This document shows, one piece after another, positions 51,995 through 62,000 of a DNA stretch of 64,000 nt. Under the pieces are notes generated by a model. That model saw nothing but the letters and a program-made list of their open reading frames with translations. It made no database searches and had not been told where the DNA came from. Positions within the stretch are counted from its first letter, which is position 1. Each line of letters opens with the position of its first letter. Source of the DNA: Leptolyngbya sp. Cla-17 (GTDB lineage: Bacteria; Cyanobacteriota; Cyanobacteriia; Leptolyngbyales; Leptolyngbyaceae); the NCBI RefSeq assembly GCF_016807185.1, contig NZ_JAEVYN010000001.1, positions 1,424,781-1,488,780 of the forward strand, read 5' to 3'. A program made the translations under genes and the position numbers.

Positions 51995-53733
51995 TGCAAT
52001 TGCCCAAACCCAATTTAGAAGCCATGATGATGCAGTCTACCGAATCTCTAAATGAGGGGCAGGAACAAGAGCTTCATCAAGATACGTCCCGTGTAGATTC
52101 CAAGCTTGATCAAACTTTGTTACAATCCGCTACAGGTTCACAGGCAGATTCTCGCTTATCTGATAAGGCAGCTTTGTCGGCGAATACAGTCTGCGATGGA
52201 AGTAAGGAGCGCACCTCGGCAATGTTTCGTTCTGAAGAAGAGGAATTACTTGAATCAACGGAGCGGGCTTTGGAGCAATCTTTGGTAACTGAGGCTGCGA
52301 GCGATCGCGCAGCCGAGTCCATTGTTAAGTCGATGCCGCTGGATGAGTCGAGCCTGCCTAATTCGCCCCAAACTGGAGGCGGGTCTGAGCCAGAGCGTGG
52401 CTTTTTGCCAGTCTTAAAAAATCGTAGTTTTCTAACGCTTTGGGGTGGTCAGGTCTTTTCCCAACTGGCGGATAAGGTGTATTTGGTGCTAATGATTGCG
52501 TTGATTGCCAGTCGCTTTCAAGCAGAAGACCAAACCATTAGCGGTTGGGTGTCATCCATTATGATTGCATCCACCATTCCCGCTGTATTGTTTGGGTCGA
52601 TCGCAGGGGTTTATGTCGATCGCTGGTCTAAAAAAACAGTCTTGGTGATCACGAACCTGCTCCGTGGAGGTTTGGTCATATTCTTGCCATTTTTGCTGTG
52701 GCTGACTAAAGGATGGGCACCCTGGCATGGCTTGCCCGTGGGTTTCTACGTGCTACTGACTATTACCTTTTTGGTTTCTACGCTCACCCAGTTTTTTGCT
52801 CCGGCAGAGCAGTCTGCGATTCCATTGATTGTCGAGCGCAGGCATCTTCTCTCTGCCAATTCTCTTTACACCACGACGATGATGGCATCGGTGATTGTTG
52901 GTTTCGCAGTTGGAGAGCCGCTGTTGGCGATCGCGGATGGCATTGTGACTCATCTAGGCTGGACAGCGGTGGGATTGGGTAAAGAGTTGGTGGTGGGTGG
53001 AAGCTACGTGATTGCTGGGTTAGTTTTGCTACTGCTCAAAATCACAGAAAAACAACGCTATCCATCTTTTCAATTCTCATCCAATGGTGCGACTAATGAT
53101 GCCGCTGAGGCGACAGAAGAACCCCCTCATGTATTTGCGGACATCCGGGATGGCGTTCGCTATTTAGGACAGCAGCCTCAGGTGCGGGGCGCGTTGATTC
53201 AACTGGTGATCTTGTTTTCGGTATTTGCGGCATTGGCAGTGCTGGCTGTGCGCTTGGCGGAGGTGATTCCTGAAATCAAATCTTCTCAGTTCGGCTTCTT
53301 GTTGGCAGCAGGAGGAGTCGGGATGGCGATCGGGGCAACGTTTATTGGTTATTTTGGGCAACGCTTTCCTCATTCTCGTCTGAGCCTGTGGGGTTCGCTG
53401 GGTATGGCGTTGGCACTGGCAGGGCTAGCCTTCTTCTCCAATCATCTAATTCCAGTGCTGCTGCTGCTAGTGACATTGGGCTTGTGTTCGGCGATCGTGG
53501 GCGTGCCCATGCAAACAACTATTCAGGAAGAAACGCCCGAAGACATGCGGGGCAAAGTATTTGGTCTGCAAAACAATGCTATTAATATTGCTTTGAGTTT
53601 GCCGCTTGCATTAGCCGGAATTGCCGAAACGTTCTTTGGTCTACGAATCGTTTTTTTGGGTCTGGCTGCTTTGATGGTCGCAGGTGGGGTCTTAAGCTGG
53701 TATATTGCTCGCACAAGCCTAGCCAACCGTTAG
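51991..53733 (+). CDS. MFS transporter with long N-terminal extension
   Basis: 580 residues from the ATG at 51991, which overlaps the recO stop; the open frame begins earlier inside recO, but that is not needed. The first 130 residues are Ser/Glu/Gln-rich and probably disordered. About twelve membrane helices follow (from LPVLKNRSFLTLWGGQVFSQ, about residue 138). AGVYVDRWSKKTVLVITNL is the loop 2-3 motif of the major facilitator superfamily, and QTTIQEETPEDMRGKVFGLQ is a typical loop 8-9 of the DitE/EntS-like group. Substrate unknown. Confidence 0.85.
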   Translation: MMQLPKPNLEAMMMQSTESLNEGQEQELHQDTSRVDSKLDQTLLQSATGSQADSRLSDKAALSANTVCDGSKERTSAMFRSEEEELLESTERALEQSLVTEAASDRAAESIVKSMPLDESSLPNSPQTGGGSEPERGFLPVLKNRSFLTLWGGQVFSQLADKVYLVLMIALIASRFQAEDQTISGWVSSIMIASTIPAVLFGSIAGVYVDRWSKKTVLVITNLLRGGLVIFLPFLLWLTKGWAPWHGLPVGFYVLLTITFLVSTLTQFFAPAEQSAIPLIVERRHLLSANSLYTTTMMASVIVGFAVGEPLLAIADGIVTHLGWTAVGLGKELVVGGSYVIAGLVLLLLKITEKQRYPSFQFSSNGATNDAAEATEEPPHVFADIRDGVRYLGQQPQVRGALIQLVILFSVFAALAVLAVRLAEVIPEIKSSQFGFLLAAGGVGMAIGATFIGYFGQRFPHSRLSLWGSLGMALALAGLAFFSNHLIPVLLLLVTLGLCSAIVGVPMQTTIQEETPEDMRGKVFGLQNNAINIALSLPLALAGIAETFFGLRIVFLGLAALMVAGGVLSWYIARTSLANR

Positions 53734-53824
53734 AATCGTAAGTTGTTCTTTACGATTGGTTAGACTGCTTGGCAGTTTCCACTGCTTAGATCCCACTAAC
53801 CTTCGCATACAGCAATAAAATCGA

Positions 53825-55039
53825 ATGCACATTGCATGGCTTGGAAAAAAGGCTCCCTTTTGCGGCAATGTCACTTACAGTCGAGAGGTGACGAATGCTC
53901 TGCAAGATTTAGGACATCAGGTTAGCTTCTTTCACTTCGCCCAAGAAGGACCGCCCCCTGATAATTGGCCCGATTTTTTAGAAGAAATTTCAATTCCATT
54001 CCTCTATAAATCACAGCTGTATACCATTCCAAATCTTCGCTCCAAAAAAGTGCTGACCGACTCTTTGGAAGATCTGAAACCAGATGTCGTACATGCGTCT
54101 TTAACGCTATCACCGCTGGATTTTTTGCTCCCAGAAATCTGTGAAGACCTGGATATTCCGCTAGTTGCCACTTTTCATCCTGCCTTTGATCGCAAACTGC
54201 GAAACTTCTCCTCAGGCACTCAGCACCTTGCCTATCAGCTTTATGCGCCCTGTTTGGCAAAATACGATCGCGTGATTGTTTTTTCTAATATTCAACGGGC
54301 AATTTTGATCAAGCTTGGAGTTGCTCCTGCTCGCATTGCCGTCATTCCCAACGGCGTAGACACTCAAAAATATTGCCCTGGTGTTTCCAACTTCAAAGCA
54401 GAAGTTGGGGCAAATCGAGTGTTTCTCTATCAAGGACGCATTGCTCCTGAAAAGAATGTTGAATCTCTGTTAAAAGCCTGGAAGCAATCCAACATGGGAG
54501 TGGGAGCCAAACTGGTGATTGTGGGTAACCACGGACCGCTTGCTGCTTCCCTGACTCCATTTTATGGAGCAGAACACGGCATTGTGTGGATGGGATTCAT
54601 TGCAGATGAGCAGCGGCGCATCGAAATTTTGCGGGGCACCGATGTCTTTGTGTTGCCTTCTTTGGTGGAAGGGCTATCGCTTTCCCTACTAGAAGCAATG
54701 GCGTGTGGTCTTGCCTGTGTGGCAACCGACGCTGGAGCAGATGGCGAAGTGTTGGAAGCAGAAGCCGGAGTCATTATTAAAACCCAGGGTGTAGCGACTC
54801 AGCTTAAAATCTTACTGCCTCAATTGCGAGATCACGCTGCTTGGACAACGACCCTTGGAACCAATGCCCGTCGGCGTGCTGAGGAACGCTATACCTTAAG
54901 CGATAACATCGCTCAAGTTGAGAAACTGTATAGCGATCTGCTGCTGTTGCGATCTCAGTCTAAACGTCACACTCCGCAGTATTTAAGCCACGCTTCAACT
55001 CACCTCAAAAACAGCGCCTTTGTTCGCTCTAAATATTAG
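53825..55039 (+). CDS. Glycosyltransferase family 4
   Basis: 404 residues with two Rossmann domains. The N-terminal domain starts MHIAWLGKKAPFCGNVTYSR; the C-terminal one carries VIPNGVDTQKYCPGV, FLYQGRIAPEKNVESLLKAW and the donor-binding EGLSLSLLEAMACG. It transfers a sugar from a nucleotide donor, probably to a lipid or polysaccharide; neither donor nor acceptor can be read. No other cell-envelope genes adjoin it. Confidence 0.88.
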   Translation: MHIAWLGKKAPFCGNVTYSREVTNALQDLGHQVSFFHFAQEGPPPDNWPDFLEEISIPFLYKSQLYTIPNLRSKKVLTDSLEDLKPDVVHASLTLSPLDFLLPEICEDLDIPLVATFHPAFDRKLRNFSSGTQHLAYQLYAPCLAKYDRVIVFSNIQRAILIKLGVAPARIAVIPNGVDTQKYCPGVSNFKAEVGANRVFLYQGRIAPEKNVESLLKAWKQSNMGVGAKLVIVGNHGPLAASLTPFYGAEHGIVWMGFIADEQRRIEILRGTDVFVLPSLVEGLSLSLLEAMACGLACVATDAGADGEVLEAEAGVIIKTQGVATQLKILLPQLRDHAAWTTTLGTNARRRAEERYTLSDNIAQVEKLYSDLLLLRSQSKRHTPQYLSHASTHLKNSAFVRSKY

Positions 55040-55113
55040 AAAAAGATTTGTTCGCTCTACAATCTCACCCATTGCGATCTAAAATCTAGAATCGCTACTC
55101 CACAATCACCCCA

Positions 55114-57081
55114 ATGTCTCAGCCTACGATCGAATCCATTCTGCACGAAGAGCGTCTGTTTCATCCGCCTGCGGAATTCTCACAGCACGCTCAGATCAAA
55201 AGCCTGGAACAATACCAGCAGCTTTATGACAAAGCAAAAGCTGATCCGCAAGCGTTTTGGGCAGAATTGGCAGACACTGAACTGCATTGGTTTCAAAAGT
55301 GGGACACGGTGTTGGATTGGCAGCCACCCTTTGCCAAATGGTTTGTGAATGGCAAGATCAATATTTCCTACAACTGTTTAGATCGGCACCTGACGACTTG
55401 GCGGCGCAATAAGGCAGCGTTGATTTGGGAAGGAGAACCGGGAGATTCACGCACACTGACCTACGCCCAACTCCATCGAGAAGTCTGTCAGTTTGCCAAC
55501 GTGCTAAAACAACTGGGCGTGGAGAAGGGCGATCGCGTGGGAATTTATATGCCCATGATTCCCGAAGCGGCGATCGCCATGCTTGCCTGTGCTCGAATTG
55601 GAGCGGTGCACTCCGTCGTATTTGGTGGTTTCAGCGCTGAGGCACTGCGCGATCGCCTGGTGGATGTGCAGGCAAAACTGGTGGTGACGGCAGATGGCGG
55701 TTGGCGAAAAGACGTGATCGTGCCTCTCAAAGAACAGGTAGACAAAGCCTTGGCTGGCAATAGTGCACCCAACGTTGAGAACGTGGTGGTAGTGCGGCGC
55801 ACTGAGCAAAAAATTACCATGGAATCCGGTCGCGACCACTGGTGGCATGACCTGCAAGCTAAAGCCTCTGCCGATTGCCCTGCCGAACCCATGGACAGCG
55901 AAGATATGCTGTTTGTGTTGTATACCTCTGGCAGCACCGGCAAACCCAAAGGGGTCGTCCACACTACGGGCGGCTACAACCTCTATACCCACATAACCAC
56001 AAAGTGGATCTTTGACCTGAAAGACACTGATGTTTATTGGTGTACTGCCGATGTTGGCTGGATTACTGGGCACAGCTACATTGTCTATGGTCCCTTGTCC
56101 AACGGTGCCACCAGCGTTATGTATGAAGGTGCGCCCCGTGCCTCCAATCCGGGCTGTATGTGGGATGTGATTGAAAAGTACGGCGTGAATATTTTTTACA
56201 CTGCGCCTACCGCTATTCGTGCCTTTATCAAAATGGGCGAACAGTTGCCCAACGCCCGCAATCTTGACTCGCTGCGGCTCTTGGGCACTGTCGGCGAACC
56301 GATCAATCCGGAAGCCTGGATGTGGTATCACCGGGTTATTGGCAAAGAGCGCTGCCCCATTGTGGATACCTGGTGGCAGACGGAAACCGGCGGCATTATG
56401 ATTACGCCTCTTCCTGGTGCAGTGCCGACGAAACCGGGTTCCGCGACGCTACCATTTCCTGGTATTTTGGCGGATATTGTGGATTTGGAGGGTAATCCCG
56501 CTCCTGCAAGCGAGGGCGGCTATTTAGCGGTGCAGCATCCCTGGCCCGGCATGATGCGAACGGTGTACGGCGATCCCGATCGCTTCCGTCGCACTTATTG
56601 GGAACACATTCCACCAAAAGATGGACAGTATCTCTATTTTGCTGGTGACGGTGCCCGTTGCGATCAGGACGGCTACTTTTGGGTAATGGGCCGCGTGGAT
56701 GACGTAATCAACGTGGCAGGGCATCGCCTTGGCACCATGGAAATTGAATCAGCACTGGTGTCTCATTCGGCAGTAGCCGAAGCCGCTGTGGTCGGCAAAC
56801 CCGATGATCTGAAAGGGGAAGAAATTGTGGCGTTTGTGACGCTGGAAAATAACATTGCTGCCAGCGATGAGTTGAAAAACGAACTGAAAAAGCATGTGGT
56901 GCAGGAAATTGGCGCGATCGCGCGCCCCGGTGAAATCAAATTTGCCGATGCCTTGCCCAAAACGCGATCAGGTAAAATCATGCGTCGGCTGCTGCGATCG
57001 CTGGCGGCTGGTGAAGAGATATCTGGCGACACCTCTACCCTAGAAGATCGAAGCGTGTTAGAAAAACTGCGCGAAGGCTAA
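55114..57081 (+). CDS. acs: Acetyl-CoA synthetase
   Basis: 655 residues, the normal length of AMP-forming acetyl-CoA synthetase. ATP-binding motif YTSGSTGKPKGVVHTTGGY, VDTWWQTETGGIMI for the acetyl pocket and the C-terminal lysine block PKTRSGKIMRRLL, the usual acetylation site, are present. It turns acetate and CoA into acetyl-CoA and could recycle acetate made from phosphoketolase-derived acetyl-phosphate. Confidence 0.96.
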   Translation: MSQPTIESILHEERLFHPPAEFSQHAQIKSLEQYQQLYDKAKADPQAFWAELADTELHWFQKWDTVLDWQPPFAKWFVNGKINISYNCLDRHLTTWRRNKAALIWEGEPGDSRTLTYAQLHREVCQFANVLKQLGVEKGDRVGIYMPMIPEAAIAMLACARIGAVHSVVFGGFSAEALRDRLVDVQAKLVVTADGGWRKDVIVPLKEQVDKALAGNSAPNVENVVVVRRTEQKITMESGRDHWWHDLQAKASADCPAEPMDSEDMLFVLYTSGSTGKPKGVVHTTGGYNLYTHITTKWIFDLKDTDVYWCTADVGWITGHSYIVYGPLSNGATSVMYEGAPRASNPGCMWDVIEKYGVNIFYTAPTAIRAFIKMGEQLPNARNLDSLRLLGTVGEPINPEAWMWYHRVIGKERCPIVDTWWQTETGGIMITPLPGAVPTKPGSATLPFPGILADIVDLEGNPAPASEGGYLAVQHPWPGMMRTVYGDPDRFRRTYWEHIPPKDGQYLYFAGDGARCDQDGYFWVMGRVDDVINVAGHRLGTMEIESALVSHSAVAEAAVVGKPDDLKGEEIVAFVTLENNIAASDELKNELKKHVVQEIGAIARPGEIKFADALPKTRSGKIMRRLLRSLAAGEEISGDTSTLEDRSVLEKLREG

Positions 57082-57367
57082 TCACTTTTGGTGCCAGCCA
57101 GTTCCACTCACTTGCTTGTTGGGTGTAATTAGGACGGGGTAATACTGCTTCTACACCCTCATTAAATACGAGGACCGCAGCGACGGAATGTAACGCCTTT
57201 CTTTTTCACCATTCTTTGCTTAACTACAAGCAGCAACCAAGTTCTCTTTTGCTGACGCTTGATTAATCAAATTGCTACCGAACCAGGCAACTTACGCTGA
57301 TTTGCGAATAGCGCTGACTGAGCCAAGCCCGTTTGAAAACTGCATTACGTAGGGGAGTGAATACTCG

Positions 57368-58273
57368 TTGTCCCATAATTTCGATGTCCGCTTGGATGGT
57401 CGCCGCACTCAAAGTCAAGGCACTCACTCTCCCTTCGATGGCTGGTCCTTAGACGAACGATCGCCGCAAGCGATTAATGCGTTACTTCCGTTCGGAGTGT
57501 GGCTTTACCGCTACTACTTTCGGGTCACAACCGACGGTTGGCAACACTTACCGTCGGCTGGCAGCATGTTGCTGGTTGGGTCTCACAACGGCGGCATGAT
57601 TGCACCCGATACCCTAATGTTTATGGTCGATTGGTTTCGCCGATTTGGTGCCGAGCGCCCGGTTTATGGGCTAATGCATCCCAATGTTTGGATGGTGCCT
57701 GGTTATGCTCGATTGACCGTTGAGCTAGGGGCAATTAAGGCTCATCCTAAACCCGCGATCGCCGCTCTCAGAAAAGGTGCCGCGGTCTTGGTGTATCCTG
57801 GTGGGGCTGAAGATCTATGGCGACCCCACCAGCAGCGTCATCGCATTCACTTTGCTGGGCGTAAAGGCTTCATCAAGTTAGCGTTACGAGAGGGTGTGCC
57901 GATTGTCCCTGCCATCTCGAAGGGTGCCCATGATACCTTGATCGTTTTAGCCGATTATTACAAGGAACTGCGGCAACTCCATGATTGGGGAATGCCCTGG
58001 TTGTTTGGCGTTGATCCGCTCGTCTTTCCGATTTATTTAGGGCTACCTTGGGGGTTGGCAATTGGACCCTTGCCAAACATTCCACTGCCGGTATCCATCC
58101 ACACTCGTATTTGTGCCCCAATTGTGTTTGAGCGGTATGGTCGGGCGGCGGCAATGGACTGTGCTTATGTGGATGATTGCTATGAAAGAGTAGTGCAGCA
58201 GATGCAGTTGGAGCTAGATCTTCTGGTGCAAGGGCAAAGTGGCACTAGCGGAATCTTAGAGCCACCGGCTTAG
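57368..58273 (+). CDS. Lysophospholipid acyltransferase-like protein
   Basis: 301 residues from a TTG start (GGGGAGTG upstream). It belongs to the acyltransferase group near MGAT/DGAT2-like enzymes: the catalytic block LVGSHNGGMIAPDTLM (His then Asp), AVLVYPGGAEDLWRPH and GFIKLALREGVPIVPAI. It transfers an acyl chain to a lipid alcohol or lysolipid, likely at a membrane surface. The substrate is uncertain. No other lipid genes are adjacent. Confidence 0.82.
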   Translation: MSHNFDVRLDGRRTQSQGTHSPFDGWSLDERSPQAINALLPFGVWLYRYYFRVTTDGWQHLPSAGSMLLVGSHNGGMIAPDTLMFMVDWFRRFGAERPVYGLMHPNVWMVPGYARLTVELGAIKAHPKPAIAALRKGAAVLVYPGGAEDLWRPHQQRHRIHFAGRKGFIKLALREGVPIVPAISKGAHDTLIVLADYYKELRQLHDWGMPWLFGVDPLVFPIYLGLPWGLAIGPLPNIPLPVSIHTRICAPIVFERYGRAAAMDCAYVDDCYERVVQQMQLELDLLVQGQSGTSGILEPPA

Positions 58274-58408
58274 CGCGCGATCGCTTCTACCGGCTGACAG
58301 CGTTCGTTCAGAAAATCTATGCATTTGTATAGAAGTGAGTTCCTTTTGTAGGTGGGAAAATTATCCTGATTAATTTAGTTTAATTCACTTACTAAGAAGG
58401 TAAATCAT

Positions 58409-58762
58409 ATGACAAACCATGCTTTTCGTGCGCTTCAAGGGATTATCAAACAACTGACCGTGCTGCTGGTTAGTGTTGTAATACTTTTAAGCCTTACTCA
58501 AACGGCGGTATTGGCGGCATCTGCTACAGAGCTAAAATTACATGGCACACCGGGTATTACGGCACCGATTCCTGGCGAAAACGTTAGTGAGCTGAAAGAA
58601 CAACGCCGCGAGTGGCAAGAGAAAGAATCATCACATGATGTTGAAAACGATAAGGGCAGTTCATTAGGTGAAACGTTGAAGAAAAAGCTGAATCTTGACG
58701 AAATTACCGAGGGCTACCACCCTGAAAAGGAAGCTGAAAAGCACTCCTCACCCACATCATAA
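58409..58762 (+). CDS. Small secreted hypothetical protein
   Basis: 117 residues with GAAGGT ahead of the ATG. A signal peptide (about 1-36, ending VLAAS) precedes a charged mature part, largely helix-forming: ELKEQRREWQEKESSHDVEN and LGETLKKKLNLDEITEGYHP. No family recognised. A good terminator follows, so it is a single-gene unit. Confidence 0.7.
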   Translation: MTNHAFRALQGIIKQLTVLLVSVVILLSLTQTAVLAASATELKLHGTPGITAPIPGENVSELKEQRREWQEKESSHDVENDKGSSLGETLKKKLNLDEITEGYHPEKEAEKHSSPTS

Positions 58763-58796
58763 GCACTCTGTCTCGTCAACACACTCTGCTCTTCTT

Positions 58797-58828
58797 CCCC
58801 CTGCCCAATGGTTAAGCAGGGGGTTTTC
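58797..58828 (+). terminator. Rho-independent terminator
   Basis: CCCCCTGC (58797-58804) pairs perfectly with GCAGGGGG (58816-58823), and TTTTC follows, 35 bases after the stop of the small secreted protein. Confidence 0.85.
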
Positions 58829-59002
58829 TGGCAAATTGCACTTGAAGAAATCAAATTATGCATTTTTCTTCTAAAATTGCCATCGATTCTAAGAATCACC
58901 TGTGTGAGCTGTTCTAAATTTACGTGATTTTTTATTTGTCATAGTGCCAAATGAATGTCATTGAGGCTGTAGTGTTTGTCTTTTTTAATTAGCACTGTAT
59001 AA

Positions 59003-62000
59003 CTATTCACCTATACTTCCCAGTCGCCCTTCAATCTCGGCTTCGGCTTCCAAAGAGAGCGATCGCAACTGATCCAGCATCGTCTGATCCACGTTTTCCC
59101 ACATGCCTCGTTGATGGGCCTCCAGCAGTCGTTCTGTTATATCGCGTAGTGCCCAAGGATTTTTCTGCTGCACAAATGCCTGCACCTGCGGATCAAGCAC
59201 ATAGGCTTCTGCCACGCCTTCATACATATAGTCCGTAACGCATTGAGCCGTGGCATCATAGGCAAACATGTAGTCAATTGTTGCAGCCATTTCAAAGGCT
59301 CCCTTATAGCCATGGCGCATTGCTCCGGCAATCCATTTTGGATTGACTACTCTCGATCGATAGACCCGCGCAATCTCTTGTTGCAGCGATCGCACTTTTG
59401 GATTTTCTGGTAGTGAATGATCGCCAAAATATACCGTTGGGTTTTGTCCTTGGAGCGATCGCACCGCTGCGGTTAAGCCACCTTGAAACTGATAATAATC
59501 ATCGGAATCGAGTAGATCATGTTCACGGTTGTCCTGATTTTGCAGCACAATTTGCAGGTTGGTTAAACGGCGTTCAAAAGCCTCTGGTGCGGAGTAGCCA
59601 ACGCCCTGAGCGCTGTAGGCATAACTGCTCCAGTTGAGGTACGCACGGGCGAAATCGTCTGTTGTTTCCCAGTTTTGCGATTCGATCAAGCCCTGCAATC
59701 CGGCACCATAGGCACCCGGTTTGGAGCCGAACACTCGATATCGCGATCGCTGCTCTGCCTGTTCAACCGTCAAGCCTGCCTGTTGCCACTCCTGGGTTTC
59801 TTGCTGCACCTGTGCCGCCAAGGGATTTCCATCAGCGGATTCATTCAGTGCGGCCACCGCCGTCACCGCTTGATCAAACAAATCAATCAAATTGGGAAAC
59901 GCATCCCGAAAAAATCCTGAAATCCGCAGGGTCACATCCACCCGTGGGCGACCCAATATCGACAGCGGCAACACCTCAAAATCAATCACCCGCCGCGAGG
60001 CTCCTTCCCAAACGGGCTGTACGCCTAACAGCGCTAATGCCTCGGCCAAATCATCGCCCCCCGTCCGCATCGTGGAAGTGCCCCAAATCGAGAGCGCTAA
60101 CGTTTTGGGATATTCACCATGCTCTTGGGTATAGGCTTCAATCAAAACTTCAGCCGCTTTACGACCCACATCCCAGGCGCTCTCAGTCGGCACCGCACGA
60201 ATGTCAACCGAATAAAAGTTGCGCCCCGTGGGCAACACATCTGGACGACCCCGCGTTGGCGCACCCGATGGAGCCGCTGGCACATATCCCCCTGCCAGCC
60301 CATGCAGCAGGTAATACATTTCCTGCTCTGTATGGTGCAGATCGGGCAGAAGGCGATCGCGAATCCAGTTCAACTCTGCGGCTATCTCATCGTCATTCAA
60401 AGGAGCACCTCCATTCAGCAATTGCTCAACCTGGTCGGCGGCGAAGTTCTCGATCAGGTCAACGGCATCTCCAATGGTGCGGGGTGATGGAGTGGTGGAG
60501 TGGTGGAGTGGCGGGGTGAAGGAGTAGAGGAGTGCTGGATCTGCCATCAAAGGGTCGAAATCAAGCTCCCAGGCTTGGGCGATCGCGCGGGTCAAGCCCA
60601 GTCGTCCCGGTGATGGATGGCGGGCGATTGAGACGATCAGATCGCGCAATTGTCGTCCTGTGGGGCATTGTCCAAAGATGTGTAAGCCGTCGCGAATTTG
60701 GGATTCTTTCAGTTCGCACAAATAGCGATCAGCATTGGTGATCAGCTCGGTTAAGGCGGCGGGTGTAAATTGGGCAATGGACACCTCGCCTGTCATGGCT
60801 TGGACTTCCTGACTGAGATTCTCTTGTTGAATCAGTGCCGTCATACGATCACGGATCACCGCTAACCGAGATGGATCGAGGGTTTGAGCTTCATAGTATT
60901 CATCAATTAAGCCTTCAAGCTGCTGCAAACCACCGTACAGTTCAGCGCGGGTCATGGGCGGCGTGAGATGATCGATGATCACGGCTTGCGATCGCCGTTT
61001 TGCCTGGGAGCCTTCCCCCGGATCGTTGACGATGAACGGATACAGATGAGGAATTGCACCGAAGGCAACTTCAGGATAGCAATCTTGAGACAGGGCAACA
61101 CTTTTGCCAGGAAGCCATTCTAAGTTGCCGTGCTTCCCCACATGGACGATCGCATGGGTGCCAAAGTCCGATCGTAACCAGTGATAAAACGCGAGATAGT
61201 CGTGGGTGGGTTCTAAATCTGGCGCGTGATAGTTGAGTGCTGGATCGATCTCATACCCACGTGAAGGCTGAATGCCAACAAAAATATTACCGAGTTGAAT
61301 TCCGGCAATCGCAAATGAGTCTTGGGCATCTCCCCAGCGTTGGTTAACCTGAGTCTTTACCGTTTCTGGGAGAGTATCAAACCAGGCTTGATAGGCCGCG
61401 ACCGACAGCGTTTGCTCAACCGGATTCATTCCTTTTGTTTCTGGGTCGTTCGTGATGCCTGCGGTGAGTCGTCGAATCAGTTCGTCATCGGTTTCTGGGA
61501 TGTTCTCGACGTGATACCCAGCCTGTTTCATTGCTTGGAGAATTGCCACACAGCTTGCTGGAGTATCCAGCCCGACTCCATTCGCAAGGCGACCGTTGCG
61601 AGTTGGATAGTTGGCTAAAATGAGCGCCACTTTGCGATCGCACAGGTTCGCCTGTCGCAGTTTTGCCCAATTTGCTGCCAAATCCGCCACAAACTGAATG
61701 CGATCGTCCACGGGCTGATAGTTCAGCACCTCAGTTTCCAACGCTGCATTCCATCCCTGCACTGCCTTAAACGAAACCGCTCGACTGATGATGCGTCCAT
61801 CCACCTCTGGCAATGCCACATTCATTGCCACATCACGAGGAGATAAACCGCGCCATTCCTGTTGCCATTGCGCCAAGCCACCTCCACTCAGAATCACTTG
61901 CAGCACGGGAACATTTAACCGTTGCCACAACTCCGGGAAGTCAGAAGTCGTTTCATCGCCCCGCTCCCTTTCTCCTAATTGAGCCAAAGAAAAACTGGTG

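Noticed and set aside
59675..60519. Long open frames on the plus strand opposite cobN
   Set aside because: They are shadows of a long conserved gene, with Pro/Ser/Arg-rich composition and no family.
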